Positions 1 through 12,725 are shown, counted from the stretch's first letter. The stretch: DNA of 64,000 bases from Epiperipatus broadwayi (GCA_028023455.1 JAQFVV010000355.1:1-64000); one strand, 5' to 3'. Translations and numbers: made by a program. Notes: generated by a model not told the origin, from the letters alone.

Positions 1-234
1 TTGACTTAGTCTATATCGTATCGTTGGGATTTAAAGTTACTCTTTTTTGCTTTATATGCTTGAAATTTACTAAAAAAAAAAACTTTGGAAGTACAAGGTA
101 GGTGCTGTTCTTCCAAATTACCTCTTTTTTGTTAAAAATTAGTGGTTCTAAGAAACGTTTAGAATCATCGACGCTCAATAGAAAAGAATCTTCGAATGTA
201 AACAAAAAAAACAAACGTTAAAATTGACTCTTTA
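1..234. other. AT-rich 5' flank of LINE-A
   Basis: This lies just upstream of the first LINE ORF. It may be 5' UTR of the element, but no promoter or target duplication is visible, so the element's 5' boundary is not defined. The small minus-strand open frame here (11-214) has no recognisable motif. Confidence 0.4.
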
Positions 235-2592
235 ATGCATTGTTCAAGCTCTGTCATTAATAGATCAAAAGCTTCAAGTATGCAAGATTTAACAAGAGCA
301 GATAGTTTAAAACCGTTTTCTAAAGTTAAAAATGTCTCTAATAAAATTCAGAATATCAATGCTAAAAAGAAATTGCTATCCGTGACTTCTAATGCGAATT
401 CAAGTTGCCAAAAAAATAGAGACATTCAAAAGACTAACAACATATATATTTTTGATGAATCGGAAAAAAACATTTCTTCACAAGCCAGTGGACATGATTT
501 TATCTCACATAGAACACGCTCACGGGTAAAAGATCATGCCAAATTAAATGATATGCATTCTTCTAATAAAGATTTATTGAAGCAGCTATCTCCAAGGCAT
601 AATAATTTAAAGACTGTTGCTAGTTCTTCTTTGTCTAAGCCTTTGCAGACCTTGCACCATAAAAAAATTATCAGTTTCAGTTGGTGATATTACCACTACA
701 TCATCTGACTTGGAGTATAATATCAGGTCTTATGAAACATTACTAGCCAAAGATAAATCTCAAGTAATGGATGTTGCTTTGCAGGCAAAATGTGTTCTAG
801 CAGATGCAAACTCTGACAGAGTAAAAAACATTCATTTAGAAACTTCTGATTTAATTACTTCTGGTTCACCTCTATCTTCTAGTAAACTATCAATGTGTTT
901 GCCTGCAGTACCACAATTTTCTATTGCTTCTAATGCCATTCAACATTCTATGAAACAGAATTTGAGATCTTTGCATTTGAATGATTTTTCATTATCTGAT
1001 ACTCTCATACATTGTTCTGAATCTAATTCTTTGAATGGAAATTTGCCTCTTTCAGATAAAAAAACTTCAGTTCAGAAACAGGATATTTCCTTTCATACTT
1101 TGATAGAAAATACAACACAAGTGTATAATATTCAGATTAAAAAGAAAAGTTATGCTCATGTTCTTAATAATAATGTAGTCTCTGAACTTGCACAATCACA
1201 GTCAAACAAATTTACTTATTTAGATCTGAATGATGAAGAACAAATAATGTCAGGTGTTTCTGCAGATACATCCATATTGAATTTCTCTAATCATAAAGAT
1301 TTGGTTGATGAACATCAAAATATAAGTGTTCAATTTAATTCTAGGATACCAGTGGTCATATTCAATTCTTTTTTACATTTTTCTAATAGCAATACTTTGA
1401 TTCTTACAACTACAGACAGTAATTGTCAGCTTTATAACTTCCCTATTGATGAATTTTTCCAGTTGTTGAAGGATTTGAAACTTGGTGATGCTATCAAGAG
1501 ACTATATCATCACCCTAATAAACGTTACATCATATTGGAGTTTCATAATGTCTTGGAGAAGGAAAAGTTTAGAAGACAACAGCTTTTATTAAATCACAGA
1601 TTTTTAGTTGTTATTGATATGGACAGGCCTAGGCTAGCTTTTGGTCTTGTGAGAAATTGTTATCCCAATTTTGGAGCTAAGGATCTTCAGAGGCAATGTT
1701 CTAATTTAGGTGAAATAACTCAATGTTATATCTTACTGAGAAAAGAGTTGGTTTAGAGTTACCCAGCAACTCAGCTGCTTTTACTTTAAAGTTAAATAAA
1801 GGTCTTGCTTTGATTGATATTCCATCTACTTTAGAGACTGATAAAGGTCCAATACATATCTCTATCAAAGGTTTACAACCTCAATGTTTTGTATGTAAGG
1901 AGAGGACTCATCTTGTTAAAGATTGTCCAAAGGGGTTTTGCAATATTTGCAAGCTTAAGAAAACATGTACTCATAGATGTAGTCCTAAAGTTTTGCAAGA
2001 TTTGCAAAAGCAGCATTTGAGTGAACATATTACTGCACAACAATCTGATGTTACTCTTTCATCTCCACCACAAGTTTCTACTGATTTAAGTAAGAAGGTC
2101 AGTGGGTCTGTTGTTTCTATTCCAACTGACATTACTCATTCATCACTTGACTCATCTCATACAGTTCAAAACAAGGATATGTTATTGAAAGAGAATAGGT
2201 TTAACATTCAGTCTACTCTTGGTTGTTCATCTTTGCAAGATCAAGCACTTATAACTGATATTAGTTCTTCTAACAATAAAAGGAAGATTTATGATTCTTC
2301 AGAGTTGCAACTTGAAAATAATTTTTCTAATCCTGATTCTGATACTGCACCCTCTGTCTTGAAAACTAATTTGACTAGACGTTCAAAGAGTTCTAGGAAA
2401 AAGGACATTAAAAAAAGTAAATGGTTGGGAGATAAAAGTTCTCAGCAGTTAGATCTTTCGCTGTCACCTTCTCCTCAAAATGATTCTATTTTTATTTTAA
2501 ATAATGGTCCTTCATCTCCATTATCTCATACTTCTCATCCCAATTCACAAATTAATCTTATACCTGAATTCTTCACAGATGATTTGCATTAA
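235..2592 (+). pseudogene. LINE-A ORF1, gag-like RNA-binding protein (frameshifted)
   Basis: About 785 residues spread over frame 1 (235-687), frame 2 (about 690-1756) and frame 1 again (1723-2592), so two compensating frameshifts lie near 680 and 1740. The N-terminal half is Ser/Asn/Lys-rich and low in complexity. Around 1450-1850 there is a compact region resembling the RNA-recognition domain of LINE gag-like proteins. It is followed at about 1875-1980 by a zinc-knuckle cluster, CFVCKERTHLVKDCP, then CNICKLKKTCTHRC. The C-terminal third is again Ser-rich with a basic patch near 2380-2420. In the family this protein coats LINE RNA and acts as a chaperone. No intact product is possible here. 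Confidence 0.8.
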
Positions 2593-2601
2593 TATTTTCT
2601 C

Positions 2602-2604
<3 letters not shown>

Positions 2605-2644
<40 letters not shown>

Positions 2645-2645
2645 C

Positions 2646-2686
<41 letters not shown>
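2605..2686. repeat. Two (TA)n tracts between ORF1 and ORF2 of LINE-A
   Basis: Two TA-dinucleotide runs (about 2605-2641 and 2650-2686) are split by a short TTATCATT-like interruption. They fill exactly the inter-ORF spacer of the LINE and end at the ATG of ORF2 (2687). They are either a microsatellite grown inside the element or a duplication of one original tract. Confidence 0.9.
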
Positions 2687-2688
<2 letters not shown>

Positions 2689-3720
2689 GTTGCTTAATGT
2701 TATTGCTGTTAATGTTAGAGGTTTAAATTCTATTTCTAGAGTTTATGCTATAAGGCATTGGCTTCAGAAATGCAATTTTCATATTGCATGCTTTGGAGAG
2801 ATGAAGCTACATAATCATTCCAGTTATTGAATTCGTGATTTAATGCAAAATCTTGGTTTATTTTATTATGTTCCTAATATATCTGCTTCAACTGGTGTTG
2901 CTTTGCTTGTAAGTAAGCATCTTGCTTTTAATGATATCAAAATCATGTATTTGGATCATAATTTTTTGATGAGCAATATTACATTTGGAAGTTTTACTCT
3001 GAATATCATTTATTTATATGTTAAGAGTGAGTTCCTCTTTGCTCATTCTATATTTAATAAAATTAATTCTCTTTTGTCTTCAAATTCTTATCCAACTATA
3101 TTTCTTGGTGATTTCAATATGTGTTACATGCATTTTAATAATAAATTCCTACATCTTTTTAATAGAGTATTTTTATCTGGTGAAGGATGTTTTCCTCTTA
3201 ATGCATTTTCCTTTTATACTCGTCGCACCACTTCTTTAGTTGATCTTCTTTACTATTCTCCTGAACTTTACCTTGACATTTCAGCAAAGCTTCACGTTGT
3301 TCCTTTCTCGGATCATTTGGCTATGCATGTTGCATTGTTGATTGATACTTCCTTTGTTGCTCAGTCTTATAGTTCTCTTACAATAAGGCTCTTAAATAAA
3401 TTAACATCTCCTGCTTCAATTTTTCGGAGGCATATATTCTTTTTAGAAAAGTGGATATTCTTTCATAACCTGCCATATCGGCATGGTCTTCTTTTGTTGG
3501 TTTTCTCAGTTCTATTATTAATACTTATACTAGAAAGACAAAAGGTCCAAAGTTTTTACTTAAGCAATTGGATGATATTTCATCCAAACTTTCTAATCTT
3601 TCTTCTTTTGATTCTACCATAGAAAATATTATGCAACTTAAAGTGCAGTATCATGATATACAGAAATCTCTTGCTCATTATGTGGCTATTAAACGGTCTA
3701 AAATTTTTCTTCAAAATCAT
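2687..3720 (+). pseudogene. LINE-A ORF2 N-terminus: APE-type endonuclease (broken)
   Basis: The frame opens at ATG 2687 with the motif VNVRGLNSISRVYAIRHWLQ, followed by ACFGEMKL, which corresponds to the usual 'QETK' catalytic region. A TGA at 2828-2830 interrupts it, and the same frame resumes at 2843. GDFN appears at about 3110 and the SDH motif (PFSDHLAMHVAL) at about 3306, both hallmarks of the AP-endonuclease-like domain that nicks target DNA for target-primed reverse transcription. After about 3430 the frame drifts, indicating a frameshift before the RT linker, and the stretch to 3780 holds additional stops. The E in the expected QETK position is kept but its neighbours differ. Confidence 0.8.
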
Positions 3721-3783
3721 CATAACTGGACATGAAGTTATATTAGATGGGCTTTAGGTGCTTATTCTAGACCTACTCCATTA

Positions 3784-5293
3784 ATGATTGACACAGGAAA
3801 TAAAGTATGTTCTGGCCCTATTATGTTGCTTGAACTATGTAATCATTTCAAAACTAAGCTTCAAATGTTGCCTTTTAAAATTGGCGACATCCGGAATGAA
3901 TATGAGCTTGATTCTAGTCATAATATAACTGAAACTATGATTATTCAAAAATTAAATTCTTTTCCAGACAATATACATCCTGGGATTCATGGTATTCCCA
4001 GGTTTGTCCTTTTTCATCTTTCATTTTTTACAGCTCCAATAGTTCGTAATATGGTTGATATTCTAGCTAATGATTTTGTGAATATTCCTGATCTCTATCC
4101 AGTGGCGATGGTCCCTTTTCTTATGAAGAAATTAACTCCTTCTCCATTATCTAATATTCGTCCTATTTCTATGACACCTCTTTTGATAAAGACTATTGAA
4201 TCTATTGTTAAAGATCATATACAAAATAATATTTGTCTTCATTTATCAAAATTTCAATTTGCAAAGAAGAATCATTCAACAACTGAAGCTGTTCAGCTTT
4301 TTCTTCTTATTATTGAATATATTAGGCGTCATAATAAATCAAACCCTGTGGTCATTCAATTGGACTTCACATCAGCCTTTGATTGTTCTGCCTTCTGTTT
4401 TGTTTCATATTCTTTGGGATTATCAGGTTCTTACTCCATATGTCCATATTATAGCCAATCTTCTACTTAACAGGTTCATCTTTACTTCATTGGATGGTAA
4501 ACTTGCAGATGGTTTTCATCCACATCTCTCAGTGCCACAGGGATCTCCTCTTGCCACATTATGTTTTATTGTATATTTAAATCCATTACTTTTACAGATA
4601 GAATCTAAACTGCCTGGTATCTATGTTCCTGCTCTTAAACAGACTATTCATCATATTTCTTATGTTGATGATGTCTCTGTCTTTCTTCCTGATAAATCTT
4701 TTCTTCCGGCTTTGTTGCAAATATTGGACTCTTTTTCTAATACTTTTAATCTTCATATTAATGTTACAAAATCTGCAATGTGGAAAATTAAATCTGGTTT
4801 ATCAATTATTTCCACTTTCACAGCCAAGCCTCAGTCTTTCCTTGGTTTTTCAATAGTTTTATCTCGTTCAGTAATTACAAGGCAGATTCAAAATATTATT
4901 CTTGATAAAACAAAAAGGATAGTTGCATCACTTGTTAATATAAATATTTCACTTATGGGTAAGGTTACACTCTTGAACTCTTTGGTATATTCAAGGCTTA
5001 GTTATTATTTACCAATTATTAGGCCAACAAAGCGTTTTGAGAGGGCTATAAATTCGCTTTGTTCAAAATTATTTTGGAAAAATAAGATCGTAGCCATCAG
5101 TATTGCTAAAATTCAAATGCCAAAGCTTTTAAATGGTCTAGGTTTGCACTCGGTCTCAACTCTATATCTTCAGAGATCTATATCTTTTCTTTGTGTAACT
5201 TGTCTAAAGCTTGCTCAGTTATCCCTTCCTTTGGTTATTGATCCTACAGATATGCCACCTCCATTTTCAAGTTATTGGATTGCTGATTTATAA
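3784..5293 (+). pseudogene. LINE-A ORF2 reverse transcriptase domain (frameshifted)
   Basis: The first part (frame 1, 3784-4470) carries HPGIHGIPRF, then NIRPISMTPLLIKTIESIV and QLDFTSAFD, matching RT blocks 1-3 including the motif-A aspartate. A frameshift near 4390 moves coding into frame 2 (visible to 5293), with VPQGSPLATLCFIVYLNPLL (block 4) and YVDD (about 4662-4673), the catalytic pair of aspartates. Downstream lie the thumb region and a GKVTLLNSLVYSRLSYYLP segment with FWKNK and GLGLHSV, typical of L1/Tx1 RT C-termini. An in-frame TAA at 5291-5293 ends the frame early. The motifs needed for catalysis survive, but no continuous reading frame does. Confidence 0.85.
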
Positions 5294-5296
5294 AAG

Positions 5297-5904
5297 TCAG
5301 TTATTAAGTCGATACCCTCAGTTCAAGTTGTGCTTGATGGGAAATTGACATTCTGGGATGTTTATAAATTAAAATTTCCACATTATACTCCTCTTTTGAC
5401 TTCATTAGGTGTTTCAAATAAAGTTCTCTTGCGTAAAATGAAACTTCTTTTCATTGAAGCAAGACATGTTGATTTTGTACTTAAATTAAATTTAAATGCG
5501 CCCCAACAAGTTATTTTTTAGTGACCAGCAGAGGCTTCATTAGGATTTCATCTCAGTGTCAATTGTGTAGATTATATGATGAGACAATTCTCCATATTTT
5601 CTATATCTGTCCTGCTCTTAAGTCGATTAGGGACTTTATTGTTGCAAATATCTCTCTGGATCTTAGGGATGCTCTTTCTGTTTCTAACACTCTTAAGAAG
5701 GGATCGTTTGCAGCAATAACATTATCTATCTTTATATCATTTTCTTTATGGTTGACATGTTGCAGACTCATCTTTGGTCATTCTCAGGACTCAGCTGTAA
5801 GTGTCTTTATTAAGCTTTTTGATCAAGTCAAGCATCGAGACTCTCTGATTTCGCCTGTGAGTCTTCATGATGATACTTGGGTGAAAGTTTTATTTTCCTC
5901 TTAA
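5297..5904 (+). pseudogene. LINE-A ORF2 C-terminal region with zinc finger
   Basis: After the TAA at 5291 the same frame continues (5330-5521), stops again, then shifts to frame 1 (5521-5904). It contains a cysteine-histidine motif, CQLCRLYDETILHIFYICPA (spacing CxxC...H....C), which is the usual terminal finger of L1/Tx1 ORF2 proteins and contributes to retrotransposition. The same region can be aligned by eye with LINE-B (CYNCH...) and LINE-C (CSLCH...). The ORF ends at a TAA just before a short 3' UTR. Confidence 0.75.
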
Positions 5905-6888
5905 TCTTATTAAAATACACTTTTCTCTACATTGACTTTTTCAAGTTTCATTCTGAATGCTATGTAAATTTTTATAAAGTTTAACTGTATGTTACTATGT
6001 TTAATAAATATATTTTAAAACAACGATATGTAAATAATAGAGTTGTCCTTTAGCTAGTATATTCAATATTTTTTTACAGTAAAAAAAATGTTTTCTTCTT
6101 ATAGTGATCCATGATTTTACATAAAAATTTGTTTTGAATTACAGCAGACTGGGGAGCAAATCTGAAATCAGAGAAAATATATATGAAAAATTAATTTGAC
6201 TTAACTGATATTTAATTATACAGAGCAGAAATGTAAATGACCAAATATGTAATGTCAAATATGAAATGATAAACTCTAAAACCCATTAATATAATTGGCT
6301 TATTATCATCCAATATATATCTTCCATATAAACTCAGATCACAGGAATAAGATTCATGTTCTTACTGTAAAAAGTGATTGAAAATGGCAGTTAGAGTGGA
6401 TGTCAATTATTTATATTAACAGGGCTTGAAGTTTGGTATTTCAACATTAATTACATTTGGCAATGTAATTATTTACAATTACATATTTTATATTTGATAA
6501 TTTACTTGCAGTGTTTAAAATATGTAAAAATTGTGTTTTCTGCAAATTTAAAAATTAGTAAAATAAACTCTGTTTACTTTAAATATTATTAAATGATTTA
6601 ATATTTTCTTCTCAGACTATTGCAGTTCAAAATAACATTCTATACCTAACCTCTAATCATTTGGTATCAAAATTATCTATCATCATATATATATATATAT
6701 ATATCATAATGTACATTTTTATACTAACGTATTGAAAAGATTATGATTGTTTTCTTCCATCAAAATAGAATTATTGTTAGGCAATGTTTTAATATATCAT
6801 TAAATACACATATAAGATACTAGATAATAATTTTCTACTGCCTACTTGGTTTAATATTATTTTAAAACAATAAACTTAATATTGAAAG
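5905..6888. other. LINE-A 3' UTR then AT-rich non-coding DNA
   Basis: The first ~120 bases are the probable LINE 3' UTR with AATAAA at 6003. The rest is AT-rich sequence without an open frame. A short (TA)n run sits at about 6686-6705. Nothing else is recognisable. Confidence 0.6.
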
Positions 6889-7130
<242 letters not shown>

Positions 7131-8820
7131 TGTGTACATCTGTAGATTATTTTTAATAATTTCTATTTTGTTAGTCTAAATTTATTTATTTTTATATTAA
7201 TTTTAATATTTTTTTTTTAAAAATCAATAAATATTAAATCTATACAGAACAATAGATAAAAATAATTGCATAAAAAATCATAATATTGTATTATTTATTT
7301 TATGTTAAAAATTTGTAAAGACTGATTTTTATTTTTCATTATTTTTTTAGAATAATTTTAAATAATTTATTTTTTTATTGATTTTTAAACAAACGTTTTT
7401 TTTTTCTTCCTTTATTTTACTAAATATATAAGCAAATATAAAAAGAAGAGAAACAGAAATTAAATTAATGGTTTATCTGTTATGTTTTAAAAAATATTTA
7501 AAGTCAGTCATTAATTATTTATTATGAAGGTTATAAAAACAATTTAATTTTAAGAAACAATGGAAAATAAAATTATGTAAGAAGTTGATTATAAATATAG
7601 TTTTCATTTTCACCTCTGTATATAATTGAATATGACTATAGTACCAATAGTTAAGTGTAATCTCCACATCCTCTCTTTATGTTATATTTCTAGAGAATAT
7701 CTTACCTGTTTGGATCTTATACGTTTCAAGTAAAAGTTTTCATAGGAACAATGTTAACATATATCTTGGATTTTTTAATATACATATATACATTTTATAA
7801 ATATCCCACCAATATCATCTGCAAATGAAAGATCATGTAAGTATGTGGCAGAAATGTCCAAGTAGTTTGATTTTTTACATAATGGCCAGTAAACTCAAGA
7901 TAAAATTATGCAACAAGCAAGAGTAAACAAATTAAACATATCTCAATGTGTAAATAAACAGAAACATCCAAAAAAATGGTATTTTAGTGACACAAGTTTG
8001 AAAATGAAGATATTTGAGGAACTGAATAATTTCAATACAAAGTATCTTTACCAAAGCAAGACCTTCAATAAACTTAGCAAACCTACTTATATACAATAAA
8101 GTGCAAAAATCCATTATTGGAAAAAATGAATGCTATTGGATCATCTATTTAGGAGATATTTTGCCATGAAGTTAAAAAAGTAAACTATATATTAAACAAT
8201 CTTTTCTTATTAAGAAGAATGCTATTGGTTCTAACAGTAATAAAATGTTTTGAATTAATCATATGATAAGTTTTTTATTTTATTTTTATTTTTTTTCTAA
8301 ACAAATAATTGTAGCATCACCAGGTTTAAACAAATAATTAGGTATTTTCTCATGGTCAAAAAACAAAGAATTATTCTATAGTTAAATATTCTAGCTATTG
8401 CAGACTGTCTATTTGTTTGCATCTTGCCACAATATTTAGTATTACAAACATAACAGTTGAAGGTATAGAACAATTTAACTTTATCATTTTTTTTCAGACT
8501 TGTCCTTAGAATTGCTGAGTAATATATTTAATGATAGATGTCATTTAATAGTAATGTTAAAATCTTTATTCATAATGCCTACTGATCTCAGAAAGTACAT
8601 TGGTAAAACTTTTTTCCATAGCAAATAACTTAAAATGTACTAATCAGCATCTCTTACTCTGTAGATGTTTGTTAATATAAAGCTATGTAATGGTAAATAT
8701 TCATTACAACTTATGGTTGGTTTTGGTGGCTGTTATCATGATGCAGCTAAAGTTGTTATGGAATAGATTCAAACTTTAATTGGTTTTGGATTTTTAATAA
8801 TTATTTTATAATTTGACTTT
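7131..8820. other. AT-rich non-coding DNA
   Basis: T- and A-run-rich sequence. Two overlapping ~60-codon frames near 7908-8114 have no motif. No repeat or gene is supported. Some of 8500-8820 could be 5' sequence of the Penelope-like fragment that follows, but I see no clear motif. Confidence 0.5.
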
Positions 8821-9650
8821 GTCAATAAATTTAAGGATGTTAAAATTAGTATGAATTTTAAGATGGCTTCTTTTGATATCATTGAACTCTATGGATCTGT
8901 AAATACAAATTTGCCCATAAATGTTATACAGGATCTTTTGAAGATTAATTATGTTAATTATAAAAGAGTTAAATTGATTATGGATGGTGGCTACATTTAA
9001 TAATAATACTTTCATACTGTTTACAAGTTGGATGATTAGTTTATCCATTTGTGGTGTTTTCTGTAACTGAACTGTAATATTCATTAAAAAAAGATTATTC
9101 ATCATCTTTAGGATGTTAATAAAAATGGGATATATGCTAAAAATGTTGACAATGTTTTTTGTGATTCTCCTATTTTTATTCTTAACATATTTTCTAATTT
9201 AATAAGTTTCCTAAACTTAAATTAGTCATGGAAGATGAGAACATTAATCGACCCATTAAAGTTTTATAATTAAAGTTGTTAAAGCTGAGTAATGCTATTG
9301 ATTACCATCTACTTAGGATTAATGGATATTTACAGTTATCAAAAAAAATTTTCAATATAAAATTTGCAGGTTTTAAAGTCATCTTGTTTAAAAATTTAAA
9401 ACTTTATGTTTAAATTTGATAAGAAAAACAATGTAGAGCTCTTATAAATTATTTAATTAAGATTCTTTTCTCTAAATTCATGTTTGATAAGATATAAAAA
9501 TGATTTATTTTTAGATATAGACTTGCTAGAACTTCTAATATTAACCTATGGATTAATATACCCTACATTCTTAATTTGCATACAAAGATAGTTTGGAATT
9601 ATGAATAAAGATATTAACAATGTGTTCTGAATTTTAAAAATATAAGAATA
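8821..9650 (+). pseudogene. Decayed Penelope-like reverse transcriptase fragment
   Basis: An open plus-strand segment at 8821-9000 reads DVKISMNFKMASFDIIELYG followed by SVN...LPI. It resembles the motif-A block of Penelope-like RTs (SFDV.SL...P), with the catalytic aspartate kept. It aligns by eye with the corresponding block of PLE-1 (LDTENMYQSVN) on the other strand near 22810. After a stop at 8998, shifted frames near 9010-9060 suggest the F..VYKQ.DG block, and VDNVFCDSP near 9140 may be the decayed YVDD box. Beyond that the match fades by about 9650. The large opposite-strand frame 8806-9105 is its shadow. It is too decayed to function, and the lineage cannot be set. Confidence 0.55.
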
Positions 9651-9721
9651 AGCTTGAAAAGGTCATAGAGCTTAACTGGTTAATTAATTAATGCCCTTAA
9701 TTTTTTTCCATGAATTTAATG

Positions 9722-9722
<1 letters not shown>

Positions 9723-9787
<65 letters not shown>
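9723..9787. repeat. (TA)n microsatellite
   Basis: About 32 uninterrupted TA units, lying roughly 70 bases downstream of the last traces of the Penelope-like RT fragment. Confidence 0.98.
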
Positions 9788-9790
<3 letters not shown>

Positions 9791-10268
9791 GGTGAGACAA
9801 GAGGAAATTTCAAGTGTAAATAGTTCAGCATGTTGATCTATATAATATAGATAAATACAATAGGACATAAAATTCTGTCTTTCTTCATCATGAAAAATAT
9901 ATGGTCATTTATTTAAACCTGCTGCTAAAATTATTATTTAGAAAGAATCTTGAAACAACATTAATTCAAAATATTCCATTAATTTTAGAGCGAATAGCAT
10001 CATTTCAAAAAGAACTTGCTTTTTAATGTATAGCATTTGAAAAAAAATATTGTTAATGAATTTTTAAATTTACTGTGTATATGTGTGTAGGTGTGCTAAG
10101 TTTATTGTAGTATTGCTTTTATAATGATATTCTCTCTTTATGGTCTGGCTTAACTTTTTTTTTTACATTTTGTTGCTATATTTTTATAAAATGTCTACAT
10201 ACACTTGTGGATTATATATATATATGTCACAGAGGGAAAACTCTCCATACATTAATATATATATATAT
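9788..10268. other. AT-rich non-coding DNA with a local duplication
   Basis: No gene is visible. Near its end a ~40-base block (TA-run plus TGTCACAGAGGGAAAACTCT) occurs twice in direct orientation, at about 10212-10254 and 10256-10295. It leads into the hairpin element. Confidence 0.6.
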
Positions 10269-10428
10269 GTCACAGAGGGAAAACTCTCCATACAGTAGTG
10301 ACACTCACTGAAAGCCAAAGTAATCAATGGATGCAGGAATGTTTGTGCATAAATTTCCTGTTTGCATCCATTGATTACTCTGGCTTGCACTGAGTGGCAC
10401 TATTGTATGGAAAGTTTTGCTTCTGTGA
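10269..10428. repeat. Foldback/hairpin element, family H, copy 1
   Basis: The left arm (about 10270-10340) begins TCACAGAGGGAAAACTCTCC and runs through a TAATCAATGGATGC segment. The right arm (about 10364-10428) is its reverse complement (GCATCCATTGATTA ... TTTTGCTTCTGTGA) with a few mismatches, leaving a ~23-base loop. A transcript would form a ~65-bp stem. Outside the right arm, 10462-10498 (CATGTGATGTTTTATGGTTA) matches the outer arm of copy 3 at 37660-37695, so the full element probably once extended to about 10500. It has no coding capacity, and its mobility is inferred from its dispersed copies. Confidence 0.8.
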
Positions 10429-11321
10429 AAAACAGCTTTTGTAAGCATAAAGAATAGTAATCATGTGATGTTTTATGGTTAAGTAAATATCTCACTAGTT
10501 TCATTTTGAACTTATTCCATGTTCAACAAGCATATATATATATATATATATATAATTAGAAATATAAGAATATCCCGTTACATATATTTGTGAATCTTAT
10601 AAATCATGGTATATAGCTATATCATTAAATTTAATCACAGCGATTATTGTGATGGCTGTTTGATTATAATCATTCTAATGGATTTTTTTTTGTTTGTGAT
10701 TTCTATTGAAAAAAATGTCTGATGCTAAATCTCCTCAAAAGAGAACATTTATTTAGAATTGTATTAGATAATGATAGTCATCATTTACAAATCATTATCA
10801 TAACACCCATAACACATCCTTCAGTGGTTTGCATGTTCTCAAAGTTGTGGATATTTTTATGAACTAGCATGTGTGTGTATTAAAGTTATTATATTTAAAC
10901 ATGTAAAAAATAAATAAACTGGATTAAAAAAGCAATATAACCATTTATTAATAAAACAAAATGTATATAATTTGATTATAGCTTTATAATAATAATTTCA
11001 AATGTAGATTTCAAATCGAGCCCATAATTATTAATATAATTTTAACAAATTGTTCATATATGCCAATTGTTTTTCCTTCAGTAGTTTCATGTATAAATAT
11101 AAAATCGAGAAAACAATATACTTAATCTATTCAACAAATAGTTAATATATTTAGTTTTTTCCTGTTTATAAATTTACAGATAGATATAAAATCAATCAGT
11201 TTCCCAGTTTTAGTTCTATTTCGAGTAATTTCACATGTGTATATTGTAAAGATTGGAAAGAGCCACCCTTTTCATCAAAGTGTCATTGCTGTCAAAAAAA
11301 AAATTGTTTTGGCTTTGATAT

Positions 11322-11326
<5 letters not shown>
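10429..11326. other. AT-rich non-coding DNA
   Basis: The first ~70 bases carry the outer arm of the hairpin element. A (TA)n run lies at about 10532-10553. No gene is visible. Confidence 0.5.

Positions 11327-11382
<56 letters not shown>
11327..11382. repeat. (TA)n(TG)n compound microsatellite
   Basis: About 18 TA units run directly into about 10 TG units. This is an alternating purine-pyrimidine tract. Confidence 0.97.
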
Positions 11383-11383
<1 letters not shown>

Positions 11384-12354
11384 TTGTTATTGTTGTTTGT
11401 TATGTTATTGTCATTTATTTCAATTTTTTGGGTATATGCATTTATTTATGATTTTGATATTTGAAAATGGCAGTAGTGATATAAAGAAATATATATTTAT
11501 ATAGATTTTTACAAAGATCTTAGTTTGTATTTAAAATATTTGCATTTAGTGATATCAATGATTAAAATATTGGCATAAGATTTAATGTGTTTACATTGTA
11601 CCTTTGTTTTTGAAGTTATTTGTGATGTAATTTCATTATTTATTACTTATTTATTTATTTTATATTGGAAAGCATATGCTTGTATGTACTTTTTGTGTGT
11701 ATTCAAACTTTAATGCTTTGAAAATCAACAATTGCTATATTAATAAGATTGATATCAATAGATCATGAAAGACTAAATTCGATACTATAGTGACCAGGAT
11801 GTTAATATTATTGACAATCGCCATTAGGAAAAAGAAACAAAACATCGCTGTTGTTTAATATTTTTTGGCATAATCACAATACTCTATTTGGTTTGATATC
11901 ATTAGAAATGAAAGAGTAAACAAGAAGTTACAATCTAGGGATTTAGTTCTTTTTGTCTTATCCTACCCAACAATTACCATCCATAGAAAGAGAGTCGAAT
12001 TATTAACAAGCATGTAGCTGACTAAAAATTATCTTGAAAATGAATAGCTATTCTTATACTGAAAGCCAATATTGTTATTATTTAAGTAATCAAAGTTGGT
12101 ATGTCACATTCAATTGATCCACTATGACCTAACCAGGATAAAAAACACTTCCAGAAAATCAACTACAAATGGTTTATGAATTCACGTGTTCATCATTTAA
12201 AATTGTCATACATATTAATTTTATATAGACCAGAATAAATAAAGATGCATCAAATAATTGTCGATTTTCAAAACGTAAAAAAAAAAAGATATTAAATGGC
12301 AAGTAATTTGACATTTTTTTTTGTAAATGATTATTTTTAAAATTTACCCATTTA
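11383..12354. other. AT-rich non-coding DNA
   Basis: No open frame with a recognisable motif and no clear repeat. An 80-codon minus-strand frame (12174-12416) has no domain and overlaps the tandem repeat. Confidence 0.5.
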
Positions 12355-12725
12355 TATACGTAAATTAATTTTAAATTTTGATCAATCAATATAAATAACA
12401 ACATACTAGATATCATTTATATTAAAATTTTCTGTTTTATTTTAATTCATATGCAGTATATACTTACGATATATAAGTAAAGTGATTTTAAATTTTAATT
12501 CATCTATATAAATAGTAATATGCTAGATATCATTTATTATTAAAAATTTTCTTTGGTTTTTTTTTTAATTTATATGCATTGTATATGTACATTATATAAA
12601 TAAATTGGTTTTAAATTTCAATTCATCAACATAAATAAGAATATGCTAGATATAATTTGCCATTAAACCTCTCTGTGGTTGTTTTAATTTATATGCATTG
12701 TATATGTATGCTATATGATATATAC
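12355..12725. repeat. Degenerate tandem repeat, ~120-bp unit, ~3 copies
   Basis: A unit containing AATTTTAAATTTTGATCA-like sequence, then ATGCTAGATATCATTTAT, a TTTTCT...TTTTAATT stretch and ATATGCATTGTATATGTA recurs with the CTAGATAT landmark near 12406, 12522 and 12645. The spacing is about 117-123. The copies differ by small indels. Confidence 0.75.

Larger units (their letters stand above)
235..6025 (+). mobile_element. LINE-A: near full-length, inactivated non-LTR retrotransposon (L1/Tx1-like)
   Basis: The stretch has the layout of a two-ORF LINE: ORF1 with a cysteine-rich knuckle (235-2592), a short spacer of two (TA)n tracts, and ORF2 with endonuclease, reverse transcriptase and terminal zinc finger (2687-5904). 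A short 3' UTR follows, with an AATAAA at 6003-6008 before an A-rich stretch. I place it in the L1/Tx1 group because ORF2 starts with a VNVRGL-type endonuclease motif and ends in a CxxC...H....C finger after an FxWKNK/GLGL region. That clade call is from memory of family motifs. Several frameshifts and in-frame stops make it a dead copy. The coding strand is notably T-rich. LINE-B and LINE-C in this window are related. Confidence 0.85.

Noticed and set aside
11-214. 67-codon minus-strand frame at the window start
   Set aside because: No motif, rich in Phe/Lys from A/T runs, not conserved with anything in the window.
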